A stretch of 64,000 nt of DNA from Cenococcum geophilum 1.58 (GCA_001692895.1 KV748216.1:1426001-1490000); one strand, 5' to 3'; shown: positions 1 through 11,017, numbered from the stretch's first letter. A program made the numbers and translations. The notes: a model not told the origin generated them from the sequence alone.

Positions 1-544
1 ACATATCGCACCGGCGGCGTGCGTAGATGTTTTCTGGTCCTGGAAAAGGAGATGTGGGATTGGAGTGTGAGCGGGCTTGGAGCTTCATGTATATGTTTTA
101 TGGAGAACGAATTCATGATTTTGCGTCAGGCTGCTCTGTGCCTGCGTGAGAGGTGTGACGTGCTCTACAGCTTTGTGATTTGATGTGAGAGACCGGGGGA
201 TTGCCGTGCAACACCTGAGATTAGGGGGATGAAGGAGTGGTTTGAGGTTGTTTGAGAAAAGAATGGTACGATGCGACGTGAGATGAGAAGAACTAGGGTT
301 AAAATAAGAATATTCCCCTTGTGCTAAGTAAGGTTATGTTAAGATATTATAGACAAGACCTCTTCTTAATCTTACGTATGTATGCATGTATATTCTATTA
401 TGGCCATGCACTTCTTAATCTTGCAAGGGTGTGGCCGGTATGGGTCGGCCACCTTCCCTACTTGTGGTGGCAATATCTAGTGCAAAATCGTTTTTATTAC
501 TGTTAGATATTATTTATAAGCATGCTTACGCAGCTCAACCCCGT
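1..544. other. Gene-free left edge
   Basis: No supportable gene. The only open frame (321-506, +) is short, has no recognisable motif and lies in TA-rich sequence. The stretch may hold the 3' flank of the NLR gene that ends at 545 and flank of a gene beyond the window. Confidence 0.4.
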
Positions 545-2947
545 TTATATATTCTCTATTTGCCACTCATTTAGAGCTTTAAGCGAAGACTTTATATTAG
601 GATGGTGAGTGCCAAAGATCTGTTTCCCTAACTGCAGGCATATTTTCATTAGTAAGATAGCCTCCTCACTGCGGCCTTGAGACTTCAGCGTGAATGCAAG
701 GTTATTCATGCTGGCCAGCGTGTCTGGATGCTCCTCCCCAAGCACCCTCTTTCTCGTCTCCATCACTTGCACCTCTAGCTCCTCGGCCTCCTTCCACCGC
801 CCTTGTTTCATGTACGTCAACGCCAGGTTAGATATGCTGGTCAGCGTGTCTGGATGCTCCTCCCCAAGCACCCTCGAGCATATCTTTAGTTCTCTGGTTT
901 GAAGCTCTTCAGCCTCCTTCCACCACCCTTGATTCCTGTACGCCGACGCCAGGTTAGCCATGCTGGTCAGCGTGGAGGGATGCTCCTCCCCAAGCACCCT
1001 CTTTCTCGTCTCCATTACTTGCACCTCTAGCTCTTTAGCCTCCTTCCACCGCCCTTGATCGATGTACGTCGACGCTAGGTTGCCCATGCTGGCTAGCGTG
1101 TCTGGATGCTCCTCCCCAAGCACCCTCTTTCTCGTCTCCATCACTTGCACAAACAGCTTTTCGGCCTCCTTCCATAGCCCCTTAAGATTGTATACTAACC
1201 CAACCATCGCCATACTTCTTAGCGTTTCCTGATGCTTTTGACCCAGTACTTCCCCCCTCACTTGCATCGACTTAATAGCCATCGTCTCCGCATCTGTTAC
1301 GCTTCCCTTTCTCCACGCATACCATGCTGCCTTATACAGTAGTGAAGCCCACTCGCACAATGAACTTTTCCCCTCAGGTTGCTGCTCCAACGCCGACTTT
1401 ACGTGGGGAAACAGCGCCTGACATTTACCCCAATTCTCGTGCTCTCCTGTAGGGAACTCCAAGTAAAGAGTCTTGATATACTGCTACCTCCATCTCTAGA
1501 GCTACCCGTTGGCCCCTAGCCACTTCCGCATTGCCAGCTGTACTAGCACGTGCATTTCAAAGGTTATTTAATCCTCAGCGACAGAAACGAATGAATAGTC
1601 TCGTAGGGTTAGCAAATCATCTTCGAACCCATCCTCGTGTTTACTATGTCTATCGTGCCCTTCCTGGTCTCTGCGGCTGTTTCTATTGCGATTAAAAAGA
1701 CGTCTAAGATGCCTGATTGCTCGAGACTCCTTTCTATGCGGATGTTGGCTATATTCTCCGAGTCTTACTCGATTTCGAACTAAAGCTTCAGGAATCCCTT
1801 GCCGGTCAAAGAAGCTCATAAATGACAGTAGATTAGCGGCCGACGGCTTCGTCCGGCATATATAATCAAACGATATCTGCCACGTAATGATAATGGAATT
1901 CTTAGCCTCTCGGTCTCTACGAAGTTGTCCCGCTTCCTTATATAGGAGACTTGTCTTCTCGCGGTCGCTCTTCTGGAACTCTAAGAGATACTGGCGCACC
2001 GAACAACGCGGCACTCGTTGGGTAATATATGCTGCTGCCTGAACAATAGCAAGCGGCATGAACTCAAGTGCCGCCACCAATTCGCTGGTGCCATCGCTGG
2101 TACCCTGTATCCCTAACTTCTTCTCGAGCAATGCCAGCGCGTGCAACTCTTCCATTGGCAGCACAGCAATTATATCGCTCTCTTCCATCAGCTTTAGTGC
2201 CGCCGCCCTAGTCCGTGTCGTGACGAGAATCGACCCGTTCTGGCTCTGGGGCAGATACGCCAGCAGAGGCCGCAAATTCCGGCTGTCTCCATCGTTCCCC
2301 TGGTCTTCTTTGCCTGTACTTTGAGCTATGAGGAGGAAGCTAGCGTCATCAACATTGTCGAGGACAAGGATCCACTTCCCCTTCTTCTCATCACACAGCC
2401 AGTCGTGGACAAGCTTAAATATATTCACCCTCGGATTGCGCCGGCCGGAAATCTTGAGGTGGTCTGCGATATCCCAGTAGCTCTGCTCGAAGCGGGCGGC
2501 GTTGCTCGCATGCACCCAGAAAACCCACGTCTCTGCCGACTGCTCTCGAATTCGGTAGCAGTGTTCGATTGCAAGCTGCGACTTCCTGCCCGAAAGTCAG
2601 CTTTGGTTTTGACGCATCGCGCCTACTCACCCGACGCCGCCTAGGCCGACAAGCGCTGTCCAAGACCCGGGCGCCGCGCATTTTTGGTGGAGTTGGTGAA
2701 GTATTGTTCCGCGGTCGACAAAATCTGGGTCGCGGCGGAAAGGGACGAATAACGAAGGGCTTGGCGGAGTCTCCGGGCGTTCTGTATAAACAGAGCGTGG
2801 TTAGCATGGCGCTGGACGAGGCGGCGGAAGCTAGCACTTGCCGACCGGAGGGTGAAAGTGGGCCTCGACGGTGCCAGAGCTGTACCCGACTTGTAGGCCC
2901 CGGTTCTCCGGGCCCGTAAACGTGGTCGTAGCGCTGGGGTAGGCCAT
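545..2947 (-). pseudogene. NB-ARC/TPR NLR with N-terminal PP (RHIM-like) amyloid motif, interrupted by nonsense codons
   Basis: A STAND-class immune-type receptor. Exons: 2947-2842, 2781-2631 and 2585 onward. Exon 1 (35 codons) holds a glycine-rich motif, NRGLQVGYSSG, close to the fungal PP consensus NxGxQxGxNxG. Exon 2 reads into the linker that precedes NB-ARC in fungal NLRs and ends at GLGGVG. Exon 3 resumes with KSQLAIEHC, so an intron splits the P-loop; WILVLDNVDD (Walker B) follows. From 1462 to 545 come about five kinesin-light-chain-type TPRs of 42 residues (LGEEHPDTL, GRWKEAEEL). Intron 1 (2782-2841) has a GC donor (GCAAGT), CTAAC branch point and ACAG acceptor; intron 2 (2586-2630) is GT-AG. 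Between 1570 and 1463 the frame continues through the conserved FEMH..LVQLA region but contains one TAA and three TAG codons, so no full-length product is expected. It is divergent from the HeLo gene at 3227. NB-ARC/TPR identity is firm; pseudogene status assumes the assembly is correct. Confidence 0.85.
690..1200 (-). repeat. Tandem about 126-bp TPR-coding repeats
   Basis: Near-identical 126-bp units each encode one 42-residue tetratricopeptide repeat of the NLR. The string GVQVMETRKRVLGEEHP-like core (VQVMETRKRVLGEEHP) occurs three to four times with few substitutions, and the nucleotide repeats are visible on the plus strand (for example gcatgctcctccccaagcac-type blocks recurring). High identity between neighbouring TPRs is known in fungal NLRs and reflects recent unit shuffling or conversion. 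Confidence 0.8.
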
Positions 2948-3226
2948 TGTAGGGCACGGCGATCTGGGTTGTCTATCGTCTGGAGCTTTGAGCAGAGAGA
3001 TAGCTGCTCTTGCACATCAGGCTGGCTTTCGCCTCAGCTAGTCGGCATGTTCTAATTATAGCGCTATGCCGCATCGCGGCGTACGATGCGCCCGGCCCTC
3101 TTCTGTTGCCGCTCTGCACAACGAGCTTATAAGGGCGTAGTTCCTAGGGTCACACACGTATTAAAATTCCGTTCTTCACCTTGTCGCTCTAACTTCTTAT
3201 CGTTTTCTATACTTCAGCTGAACGAC
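2948..3226. promoter_or_regulatory. Shared intergenic promoter of the NLR and HeLo genes
   Basis: A 279-bp gap between divergent start codons. It must contain both promoters. No specific transcription-factor site was recognised. The arrangement resembles other fungal NLR/effector pairs in which both genes sit head to head. Confidence 0.5.
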
Positions 3227-4021
3227 ATGGTAGAGCCTGCTGGTCTTACTATTGGCGTTGTAGCCCTTGCTAGTCTCTTCAATAATGCTGTCGAATGCTT
3301 CGAATTTGTCCAACTTGGCCGGAAATTTGGAAAGAACTTCCAAACGAGTCAGCTTAAGCTTGACAATGCAAGACTTCGTCTGTCGCGGTGGGGGAAGTCC
3401 CTAGGTCTGGGCGATAATATTGAACATACGGTGTCGCTTGAGGAGCGCTTTGGGTCTGACCCAACCGTCAAACAGGCCGAGGCTTTACTTGGCCAGATTC
3501 TCGAGTTGTTCGCTGAAGCTGAAGGCGTGTCGAATAAATACAAGAGTCGGACAACGACCGAGGACAGTAGCCTTGTAACATGCAACCCGCAAACTGATCT
3601 AGATCCGGCAATGGCAGAGCTCCATCACAAAATGCGGCAGCTAGCAATCGAGCGCCAGAACCGATCTAGCGTACGGCAGAAGGCAAAGTGGGCATTGTAC
3701 GAGGAGAAGCAGTTTAGACGACTAATCGAGGACATCACCGAATTGGTCGACAGCCTGGTAGAGCTTTTCCCGACTAGTCAGCAGTCTCAACGCAGCCTGT
3801 GCGAGATAGAGGTATCTACGATTAACGGAAATGAGGGCATCTCGGTGTTGAGAGAAATCGCCGCTGCACAAGACAAATATCTAGCGGATGCGTTCACAAA
3901 GGCGATGGGTAATACCGGAGGGTCATACCATATTGTGTTTTCAGGCAGCAACAATAATGGCCTTCAGGTTGGTCACAATTCTGGCACAATGAAGGGGTTC
4001 ACATTTGGGAAAGGGAGTTAA
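3227..4021 (+). CDS. HET-S-like HeLo-domain effector with C-terminal PP motif
   Basis: 264-aa single-exon protein. The open frame extends to 3086, but the ATG at 3227 begins MVEPAGLTIGVVALASLF, matching the start of HET-S family HeLo domains. Typical HeLo signatures follow: FNNAVECFEFVQLGRKFG, then QLKLDNARLRLSRWG (residues about 20-60). The HeLo domain fills about residues 1-225; in HET-S it forms a membrane-inserting cell-death module. The C-terminal tail carries NNNGLQVGHNSG (about residues 242-253), an exact match to NxGxQxGxNxG, the PP motif related to mammalian RHIM. In known systems this tail is templated into amyloid by an activated NLR with the same motif. The divergent NLR upstream carries that motif, so they look like an effector/receptor pair. 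Domain call is firm; function is inferred from family. Confidence 0.9.
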   Translation: MVEPAGLTIGVVALASLFNNAVECFEFVQLGRKFGKNFQTSQLKLDNARLRLSRWGKSLGLGDNIEHTVSLEERFGSDPTVKQAEALLGQILELFAEAEGVSNKYKSRTTTEDSSLVTCNPQTDLDPAMAELHHKMRQLAIERQNRSSVRQKAKWALYEEKQFRRLIEDITELVDSLVELFPTSQQSQRSLCEIEVSTINGNEGISVLREIAAAQDKYLADAFTKAMGNTGGSYHIVFSGSNNNGLQVGHNSGTMKGFTFGKGS

Positions 4022-4555
4022 GGTAAGCAAAGTTAAGGTAGATATTATGTCTACTAATTTACGTTTACTCTTTTGTATTCCTTTTTGCCAGCAAATTTAT
4101 AGATGGTGTTCTCGGGCAGGAAGTCATAGCTTATTCCGAACACCGCTACCGGATCTGACAGAGTTTAATACGTCCTAGTTGTTATGTAGAAGGATTTTCG
4201 TTAATAGATCTAGCAAGGAGTCTAGCAAATCAGTCCGTACTTAAAGCGGCGGGCTGAAGGTAAAGAAAAGTCGAGCTATAAGAGCGCTTACGAATGAAAT
4301 CTAACAGTAATGTTAGTGATTTGGCAGTTAAAGTCGCCACCGCTAGCAGGGAAGTGGCCGACCCGCTCCGGCCATAGGGCTGAACGCCTCTTAGCCTATT
4401 TATAAGAGGAAAAGAATGCCGAGTGCTAATTGCCCGCTCTACGACGCGGCCGACCTTCCAGCCATCCGCACGCAACTGAACGGGGACGGAGAACAGCCTT
4501 TATCTGCTGCATCAATCACCCCCAATAGCTGAGCCGCACAACGGCTCCTTCAGCA
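4022..4555. other. Intergenic, no gene seen
   Basis: 3' flank of the HeLo gene followed by unremarkable sequence. The minus-strand open frame at 4230-4475 shows no family features and is not called. Confidence 0.4.
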
Positions 4556-4566
4556 CCACTCAACGT

Positions 4567-5131
4567 GCGAATCGTGTAAGCACTTTCGGGCGAACAAGCG
4601 AGCAGGGGAAACAGTACTATTGCATTGATTCAACATTGAATGCGGAAAGGCAGAAATCGAATTTCTACCACTGTAGCGTAGCTCGGTATCGGTACAAAGT
4701 CTCAATATTCTCATCATATAAGCGGAAACTTTTCGAAAATTGATGTCTTCGACCGGTTAATACTTTAGAGAAGGTGTTTGCGTTTCAGAAAACGCCTTTG
4801 AGCAGAACGTTTGACCACCTTAGGTTTAGCGCCAAGACAGTCGTTCGAAGTGCGGAATAAATTTCAGGAGCGCACTTTAGGGGGAAGCCGGTTTTACAAG
4901 CGACTGTACTGCAAGAAAGGGTAGTACCGCTTGCGGGTGTTCGAATGCGATACCTGCGACCGATCATTTGCTAACCAGCAAGCTCTCCAGCAACACTTGA
5001 ACTCTCCTGCACACGCTCCTTTATACGCTTACGGTGATTGCAACCGGTCCTTTGGTAGCGAGCAAGTTCTCCAGCAGCACTCATCCATGCACGGAGACAC
5101 TACACAAGTATGCTCTGAACTGGAGAGTTAA
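4567..5131 (+). pseudogene. Relic of a C2H2 zinc-finger array
   Basis: At 4931-5131 the frame reads CDTCDRSFANQQALQQHLNS, a good C-x2-C-x12-H-x5-H finger, followed by a decayed second finger (GDCNRSFGSEQVLQQH). At about 4567 another finger start is legible (CESCKHFRANKRA) in a separate frame that soon stops. The fingers resemble fungal proteins built from tandem 'CDRSFGSEQALQQHLNSPAH' units. Frames between them are broken, so this looks like a degraded gene rather than an expressed one. DNA-binding role would be expected of the ancestor only. Confidence 0.45.
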
Positions 5132-5356
5132 TCTTGAAAGTCTGCGGTAACTATTCTTTGCCAGCCATGCCCTTCTCCAGGGAGTCTCAGAAGCTTAACC
5201 CGAAGAACTCCTTTGCTATGCCGCGCAAAATGAACCAAAAACCCACATATGCTCATGTCTATCCCGTATATACCCGCTCCAAATCATAAACATTGTCATA
5301 AAGTCGTGACTACCGTGTCGAATTCCCACATCCTTCACCACCAACCACCCGACCGC

Positions 5357-6659
5357 TTACGGCCATCGACTCATATCCTCCTCCATCTGGTCCACCAGAC
5401 ACACCCCCTGCTCGCCTACCACCGCCTTTAGCCACGCCAACGTGCCCGCATCCTCGGTGTAAAACCCCGGATGCCTCACCCCACACGCAATATTCGGCGT
5501 GCCCTTCAAAGTCTACCTCTACAGCCTGCCCTAGGCATCAATACCTGCCCCCTCCGCCACCGCCACCTCGTTCTCATCCACATTCGTGATCTCGCTCGGC
5601 GCCTCGATATGGTGGAACAGCTCGGGATTGACTGTGTAGCAGCGCCAGTCGTGGTCGCGACACGCCTCCAGAACCCGCACATCGAAGGCCTGGCAGCCGC
5701 CGTCGCCTCGTTGCTGTACTCGTCGAGGATGCGGCGGGCCGAGGCGCGCGTCACGCCGTACGCGAACGTGCACAGCGGCCAGTGGCTGCGGTGCGCGAGC
5801 CGCACGTGCTCAGGCATGCCGAGCCGGCGCAGGAACGCCGCCGTCTTGGTGTGCAGGCGCGCCGCCGGCATCAGCGAGTCGTCGGCGTAGGCGAGGAACG
5901 CCGATTCTTGCAGCTGCGACTCCGGGAAGATGTCGCCGCAGTGGCCCAGGAATAGCAGCTCCCAGTCCAGCGGGCCCCAGTAGGTGGAGCGGGCGCCGCG
6001 GCGGGCGGGCGTCTTCGTTGGCGGGTGTGTGGTGAGGAGCTGTTGCATGGCGGCGGCGGCGAGCGGGACTTGGGAGGTGCGGAGGTGGATGTCCCAGTCG
6101 ACGTCATCTTCGAGGATTATGGCGGTTTCGAGGTCCGTGGAGAGGAACCTGGGTGACGGCAGCGTGTTAGCTTTTTGAGGACATGTGGTGGCTTGGGTTC
6201 GTGGGGATGCGAGGAGGTGGAGTGAGGGTGTCGTAGTACCATTTTAGAGCGCTTAGATGCCCCATCCAGGCCAGTGCTGAGCCTTTCTTTATTCGAGAAC
6301 CCTTGGGGGAGTGGAAGGCCTCGAGATCAGCGTCGGTCCATACTGGTTGATCCGGGATGGTGAGATCGATGCTCGTCATGTTGGCGGCAAAGACAAGGGC
6401 ACTTCGGCGGGGAGAGGTGGCATGAGACACAGCAACGACGGCTCCAAACTGTAGATACTGTGTGAGCTCAACATATCCAATTTCGTGCAGTATGCAATTG
6501 TAAAAAGGTGAGATATACTCCCAGAGTGGCATTTGCAGGCGGAAGACCCCTTGACTTGCGGGGACTCGAAGAGTTCCAGCCTCCATTGGAGAAAAAGTAG
6601 ATGATAGGAGCTATACACAGCGCGAGTAACAGTAACAAGCACCTTGAGGAACGGTCCAT
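5357..6659 (-). pseudogene. GT25-family glycosyltransferase, C-terminal half broken
   Basis: Exon 1 (6659-6519) gives a type II membrane anchor (MDRSSRCLLLLLALCIAPII). Intron 6449-6518 leads to exon 2 (6448-6240, AANMTSIDLTIPDQP and GSALAWMGHLSALKW). Intron 6149-6239 (CTAAC branch point) leads to exon 3, which holds the ILEDDVDWD metal-binding motif and WELLFLGHCGDIF. Fungal GT25 proteins are Golgi sugar transferases related to procollagen galactosyltransferases. Near 5700 the frame slips by one base: FDVRVLEACRDHDWRCY lies in the neighbouring frame. In that frame three TAG codons occur within about 25 bp near 5535-5510, after which the conserved end resumes (GVRHPGFYTEDAG, EEDMSRWP) to a TAA at 5357. 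A frameshift plus stops argue for a pseudogene. The first two exons look intact and could still be transcribed. Confidence 0.75.
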
Positions 6660-6953
6660 TATGAGGTGGTGGAGGAAGAGAGGAAACATAGCGCCTCAGC
6701 GCCTCAGCGCCTCTAAGGCGAGGGCAGTGGTGTTGGGGTTGGTTTGTCACTATTCAGCCTCGTATCCCAAGAGCTTAGCTGCCGTTAGCCTTCCCCCCTA
6801 AGGGCGATCTAGCCGCCCCCCGATGTGCCCTGTGTGCTGCATATGTGGACTCTGCATATCCATCCCACCGCGACGCCCAATTCCCTTCCTAGACATTCCT
6901 GAACACCACAGGAACGCGAAAACAAATATCCCCGGAATTCACTCCCCAAAACA

Positions 6954-9900
6954 ATGGCTGCCGACACTGTGCCTGCGCTGGACTCCCACAAGTTCTCGCG
7001 CTACCGTTCGGTGCGACGAGCTCAGGAGCTGGAGCTGCAGTCCAGTGCGCAAACACCACTACCCTCAGCTATGCCCTCTCCGCTCGGGTCCCAGAAGGAC
7101 CAGCAGGTCAGCAGGAGCATGTCGCGATACCACCGCCAGCGGCCGACGGCTTCGGGCGCGAATGCACAGAAACCACCGCCGCTGCCTCCGGCGGGTGCGC
7201 TGCGACAGGCTGGAGTTGAAAAGCTGCCCCAACTACCCCTAAACCGCCCCAGCCCTACGCACGCGACATCGACTCCGCACATGCGAGCTGCGAGCACCGC
7301 TGCGGCCCCGCGCCCACGCACATCGCACAATGGCAGCGGGTCGCAAAGTCCTACCAAGTCGCCTCCGTCGTCCAGAGCGCCTGCAGACCCGGTGCCATCG
7401 GTGAAACAGGGGGGGAGGGAGCCACCGCCGGCAGCTCGCGATGAAGCTAGGCAGTTAATTCAAGAAGAAGCAGAGCGTCAGAGATGGATGCAAGCAAAAT
7501 TGAGGGCAGAGAAGCAGGCAAAATTCGAAGCTGAGCAGGCAGAACGGGAGAGGTTGGACAGAGAGGCCGAGGAAGCTGAGCGTGCTAGGGCTCAGAAGGA
7601 AGCTGAACAGGCCGACCGCGCGCGTTTGCAGAAAGAGGCAGAAGTGGCAGAGCGGCGGGAGAGGCGATCGAAGGCGAAGGAGCAGGGGGAGAGGGAGCAC
7701 CACGAGTCCTCACGAAAATTGCGCAAACCGCCGCAGCTGAAAGAAGAGCCGAATGGGTCGAGACTGAAGACTCCACCGGAGCCATCGCCCAATCCACACT
7801 CATCGTCAAAACAGGGAACCAAGTTTAGCTTCTTGAAAAGACGAAAGGAAGATGAATCCCCCAAGTCGCCAAACAATCCTGCCAACATTTCCAAACCGAG
7901 ACAGGTCAGCAACGGTAATGGACCCCCTGTAAGCAACGCGCTTCTCGGAGGTAATGGACCTCCTGCAAGTATTAAGCCTGGAGGTGGAGGTGTTGTTCCG
8001 GGAATTGATGCCCCAATATCTGCTGTCAATGCTGGAGACCGAGTAAGTCTTGCCCCGTGATCAAATCAAAAGTGTATGCAGCTCTAATGGACGCATAGCG
8101 TGTTTTGGTCGAACGCAACAGATCTTCTATTCTCCTTCCTGTCACTCCCACAACAACTCCTTTAGATCTCATCCGCTCCGCTTCTACGTGCTTATCCGAG
8201 CCCATTGATGCAAAAGCTTCGGTTTTACTAGAATCTTTTAGTAAAGTTGGCGTGCAGAGACCGCTTCGGCACTATGAGCATGTGAGAGATGTGATGAATT
8301 CTTGGGACGACGACAGACAGAACATCCTTGTACTCGTCGATTCGGCCTCTGGCGGTGTTGACGATGAGTTGAGCGCCTCGCAAGTACCCGAGTCAAGGCC
8401 TGAAGGGATGTCCTGCTACATCTACTACTCCCAGAAGCCCGGTAAATGGGCGAAGCGGTTCGTTTCCCTCCGCCCCGATGGGCAGATGGTGCTCGCAAAG
8501 AACGAGACAGCGAAAGATTCTATCAACGTTTGCCATTTGTCTGATTTTGACATCTACTCCCCTACTCCTCGAAAGATTGCGAAGTCGGTTAAGCCTCCGA
8601 AAAAGATCTGTTTCGCAATTAAGAGTCAGCAAAAATCATCTATGTTCGAGAATGAGACAAGTTTTGTTCATTTTTTCGCCATTGGCGACAAACAGACTGG
8701 AACTAAATTCTACAAAGCTGTTCAAGGGTGGCGGAGTTGGTATCTCGTAAACGTCATGGGCGAAGGTCAGAAAAAATCAAAGCCAGCCGACACATCTCCT
8801 CCCCGTGCATTCTTGGGAACTCGGGAGGTTGCTGGAAGTAAAGCACTAGGAAACAGCTCGTCACTTCATGGAAGAAGCATTTCCGTGGATTCGCATTACC
8901 AATTAGGGTCTTTCAAGCCACTACTAGACCTCAACCAATTCAACAAACCCGCTAATCAAGATGCTGTCCCTGAACCATCCTTCGCAGACGATACCTTCGC
9001 AGGGTTAGATACCAGGACGATGCACAGCCGCAAAATGTCCACGCGAGTGAAAGGTCCACCTCCGGTTTCATGGAACCCAAGCCACTCCACTAAAGATAGC
9101 ACCGGACGCAGCTCCAACCGCCTCAACTCCCTAACCCAGAGTACATCCTCACAATCTGGCGCAGAAGACGCCTTCGCCCCTACTGGCCTCCTCGGCCGTA
9201 ACTACTCCCAACGCCAACGTGCTCAACAAGAGCGCGAGCAAGTAGCCAAAATAACTGGCCCTTTTACAGATGGTCCTTCCCTCCTCAACAATATGAACAC
9301 TACGTACATTACCCATGCCTCGATTGAATCAGGTGGCCTGGGCCGCAAAGTATCCGTCCGCAGTACACGTGGTCGTGAGTCCAATGAGTTACACCGGGGT
9401 ACTTCAACCCGCAATAAGCCGAAACCGCTCGTTGATCTGACGCCTCAATACCGCGAACCGCCACAGCACGCTCGAAAAGGCAAAGGGTTCGTACCCGACG
9501 CCCTCAGCGGTGAGCCTCTGATCTCCAACGCCACAACTCCCGAGGAAGCCATCAAGATCCCTCCCTCAACCGACTGGCGTGCGCGACCCACAACCGCAGG
9601 CAACCAATCATATGGCACGTACGGCGTAGCCGGCCACGAACGCACGCGTTCTCTCAAGGGCGGAATGCCTACGAATAACCTCGCGGCCTATGCGGTGAAC
9701 AACCACACCAACGTCCCCGAAGACGAAACGGACGCTTTCACCGGGCGTGGTTTGCTTGCAAATACTGGGTTCAGCCAGGGCAGCGTCCCGGTCGGGCATG
9801 GCGTCATGGATGGGTCGAAAGCGAAGGGTCCGATGCTGGATGTAGGTGATCGGAGCAGATTCGTACCCGGGAGTCTGCTTGCGGGAGTGGAGAGAGTGCA

Positions 9901-9973
9901 GGGACCTGCGGGCCCGATCATCGATAGAGAGAGGAGGAGGAGTATGGAGCTTGCCGTTGGAGAGGGCCTATAA
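6954..9973 (+). CDS. RA- and PH-domain signalling/scaffold protein
   Basis: Two exons, 6954-8042 and 8099-9973, joined over a 56-nt intron (GTAAGT, CTAAT branch, TAG); 987 aa. Residues 1-160 are low-complexity and proline-rich. Residues about 160-260 are a highly charged Glu/Arg/Ala coiled coil. After the splice comes a Ras-association-like segment (about 364-445, beginning RVLVERNRSSILLPV), then a PH domain (about 462-575: SCYIYYSQKPGKWAKRFVSL ... FKAVQGWRSWYLVN-like end). The rest is disordered with short repeated motifs (GLLGRNY, GRGLLAN, FVPGSLLAG). RA-PH tandem proteins of the MRL/Grb7 type link small GTPases to membranes and actin; the fungal member is uncharacterised as far as I know. 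Start chosen because MAADTVPALDSHKFSRYRSV looks like a conserved N-terminus. Domain calls are from pattern recognition. Confidence 0.8.
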
Positions 9974-11017
9974 CGCTTGAGGCTGATATGTCTGTGACGA
10001 AGATGAATGTTATGAAGAGGCGCGTATTGGCCCATAGAATGTGGACAGGATATGAAGTCGGCACCCAGCACTGGAATTGGATACGGAAAGGTGGGCCGAC
10101 TCTGGGGTGATAATGGTCTCTGGTGGTACGGCTAAATCGGCGTTGTAATAATGCCTTGGGGATATCCCATTTAATCAGTCGGTTTTCTTACTCGCTCTGC
10201 ATTGAATTGCGCCTTTCATTTGTTTCTGGGCATTTCATGTGTTCTGCACGGTATGGAGGGGGGGCAGTCATCTTACTTTCCGGTGAGCATATTTCTTATC
10301 TCCTCCCCCTGCTTGGGGGCGGTGCTTTCTCGCTTCTCGTCATGCCCGCGCTGAGCTGGCAGCAAGGCTTTTTTCGTCTGTTCTCATATGGCCTTTGGCG
10401 GGATGGTCACGACCCTCGTGTTTTGGTTTCCTCCCATATATGTTACCCAGTTCTTTCTTCAAGATACATACCAGCAAGCTGGCGATGCGACGCGATACCC
10501 GCGTTCTAGTACTAGGGTTTGGCATTACCTTCCAGAAGTCCAATGCTCAAGTGGTTTGCTTACGTAGACATAGAGCTTTTTTGGCGTGCAAAAGGCTATG
10601 CTCGTAACGGAATCATCTTTCTATGGCTTTTACAGCTTTAAGTCCAATCAGTTGCAACTCTGCAGCCGTATCTTATCCTGTTTTTGCCTCGTAATTGCTG
10701 GAGCCAATTGTATGTGTAAAAAGGGGCCTGTAGCGTACATGAAGGAAATTCTGCAATTGACTTCTATGAAGCTAGGTCGCTTAAAGAAAATCCTTGACGT
10801 GGCCCTCTAGGGCGCGGCAGGATTCTTTCACGAGCTCTCTTCTTCATGCAAGGCTGGCGAATGAGATTGAGGTGGCATTGTCGCGGGGCTCGGAGAACAA
10901 CTCATAAGAACCGTCATTACTCATGGGATCAGCAAGGATTTTTACATTCAAATTCCCACTAGAAAAAAGCAGGCATTAACGCACCGTGGACTGTTTTACT
11001 AATGAGCGAAGTCTGAG
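9974..11017. other. Intergenic, no gene seen
   Basis: About 1 kb downstream of the RA-PH gene. Several open frames (10123-10810) have no conserved motif or plausible intron structure. Presumably a 3' untranslated region plus the promoter of the next gene. Confidence 0.4.

Noticed and set aside
10123..10810. Several open frames downstream of the RA-PH gene
   Set aside because: No conserved text, overlapping frames on both strands, likely 3' flank.
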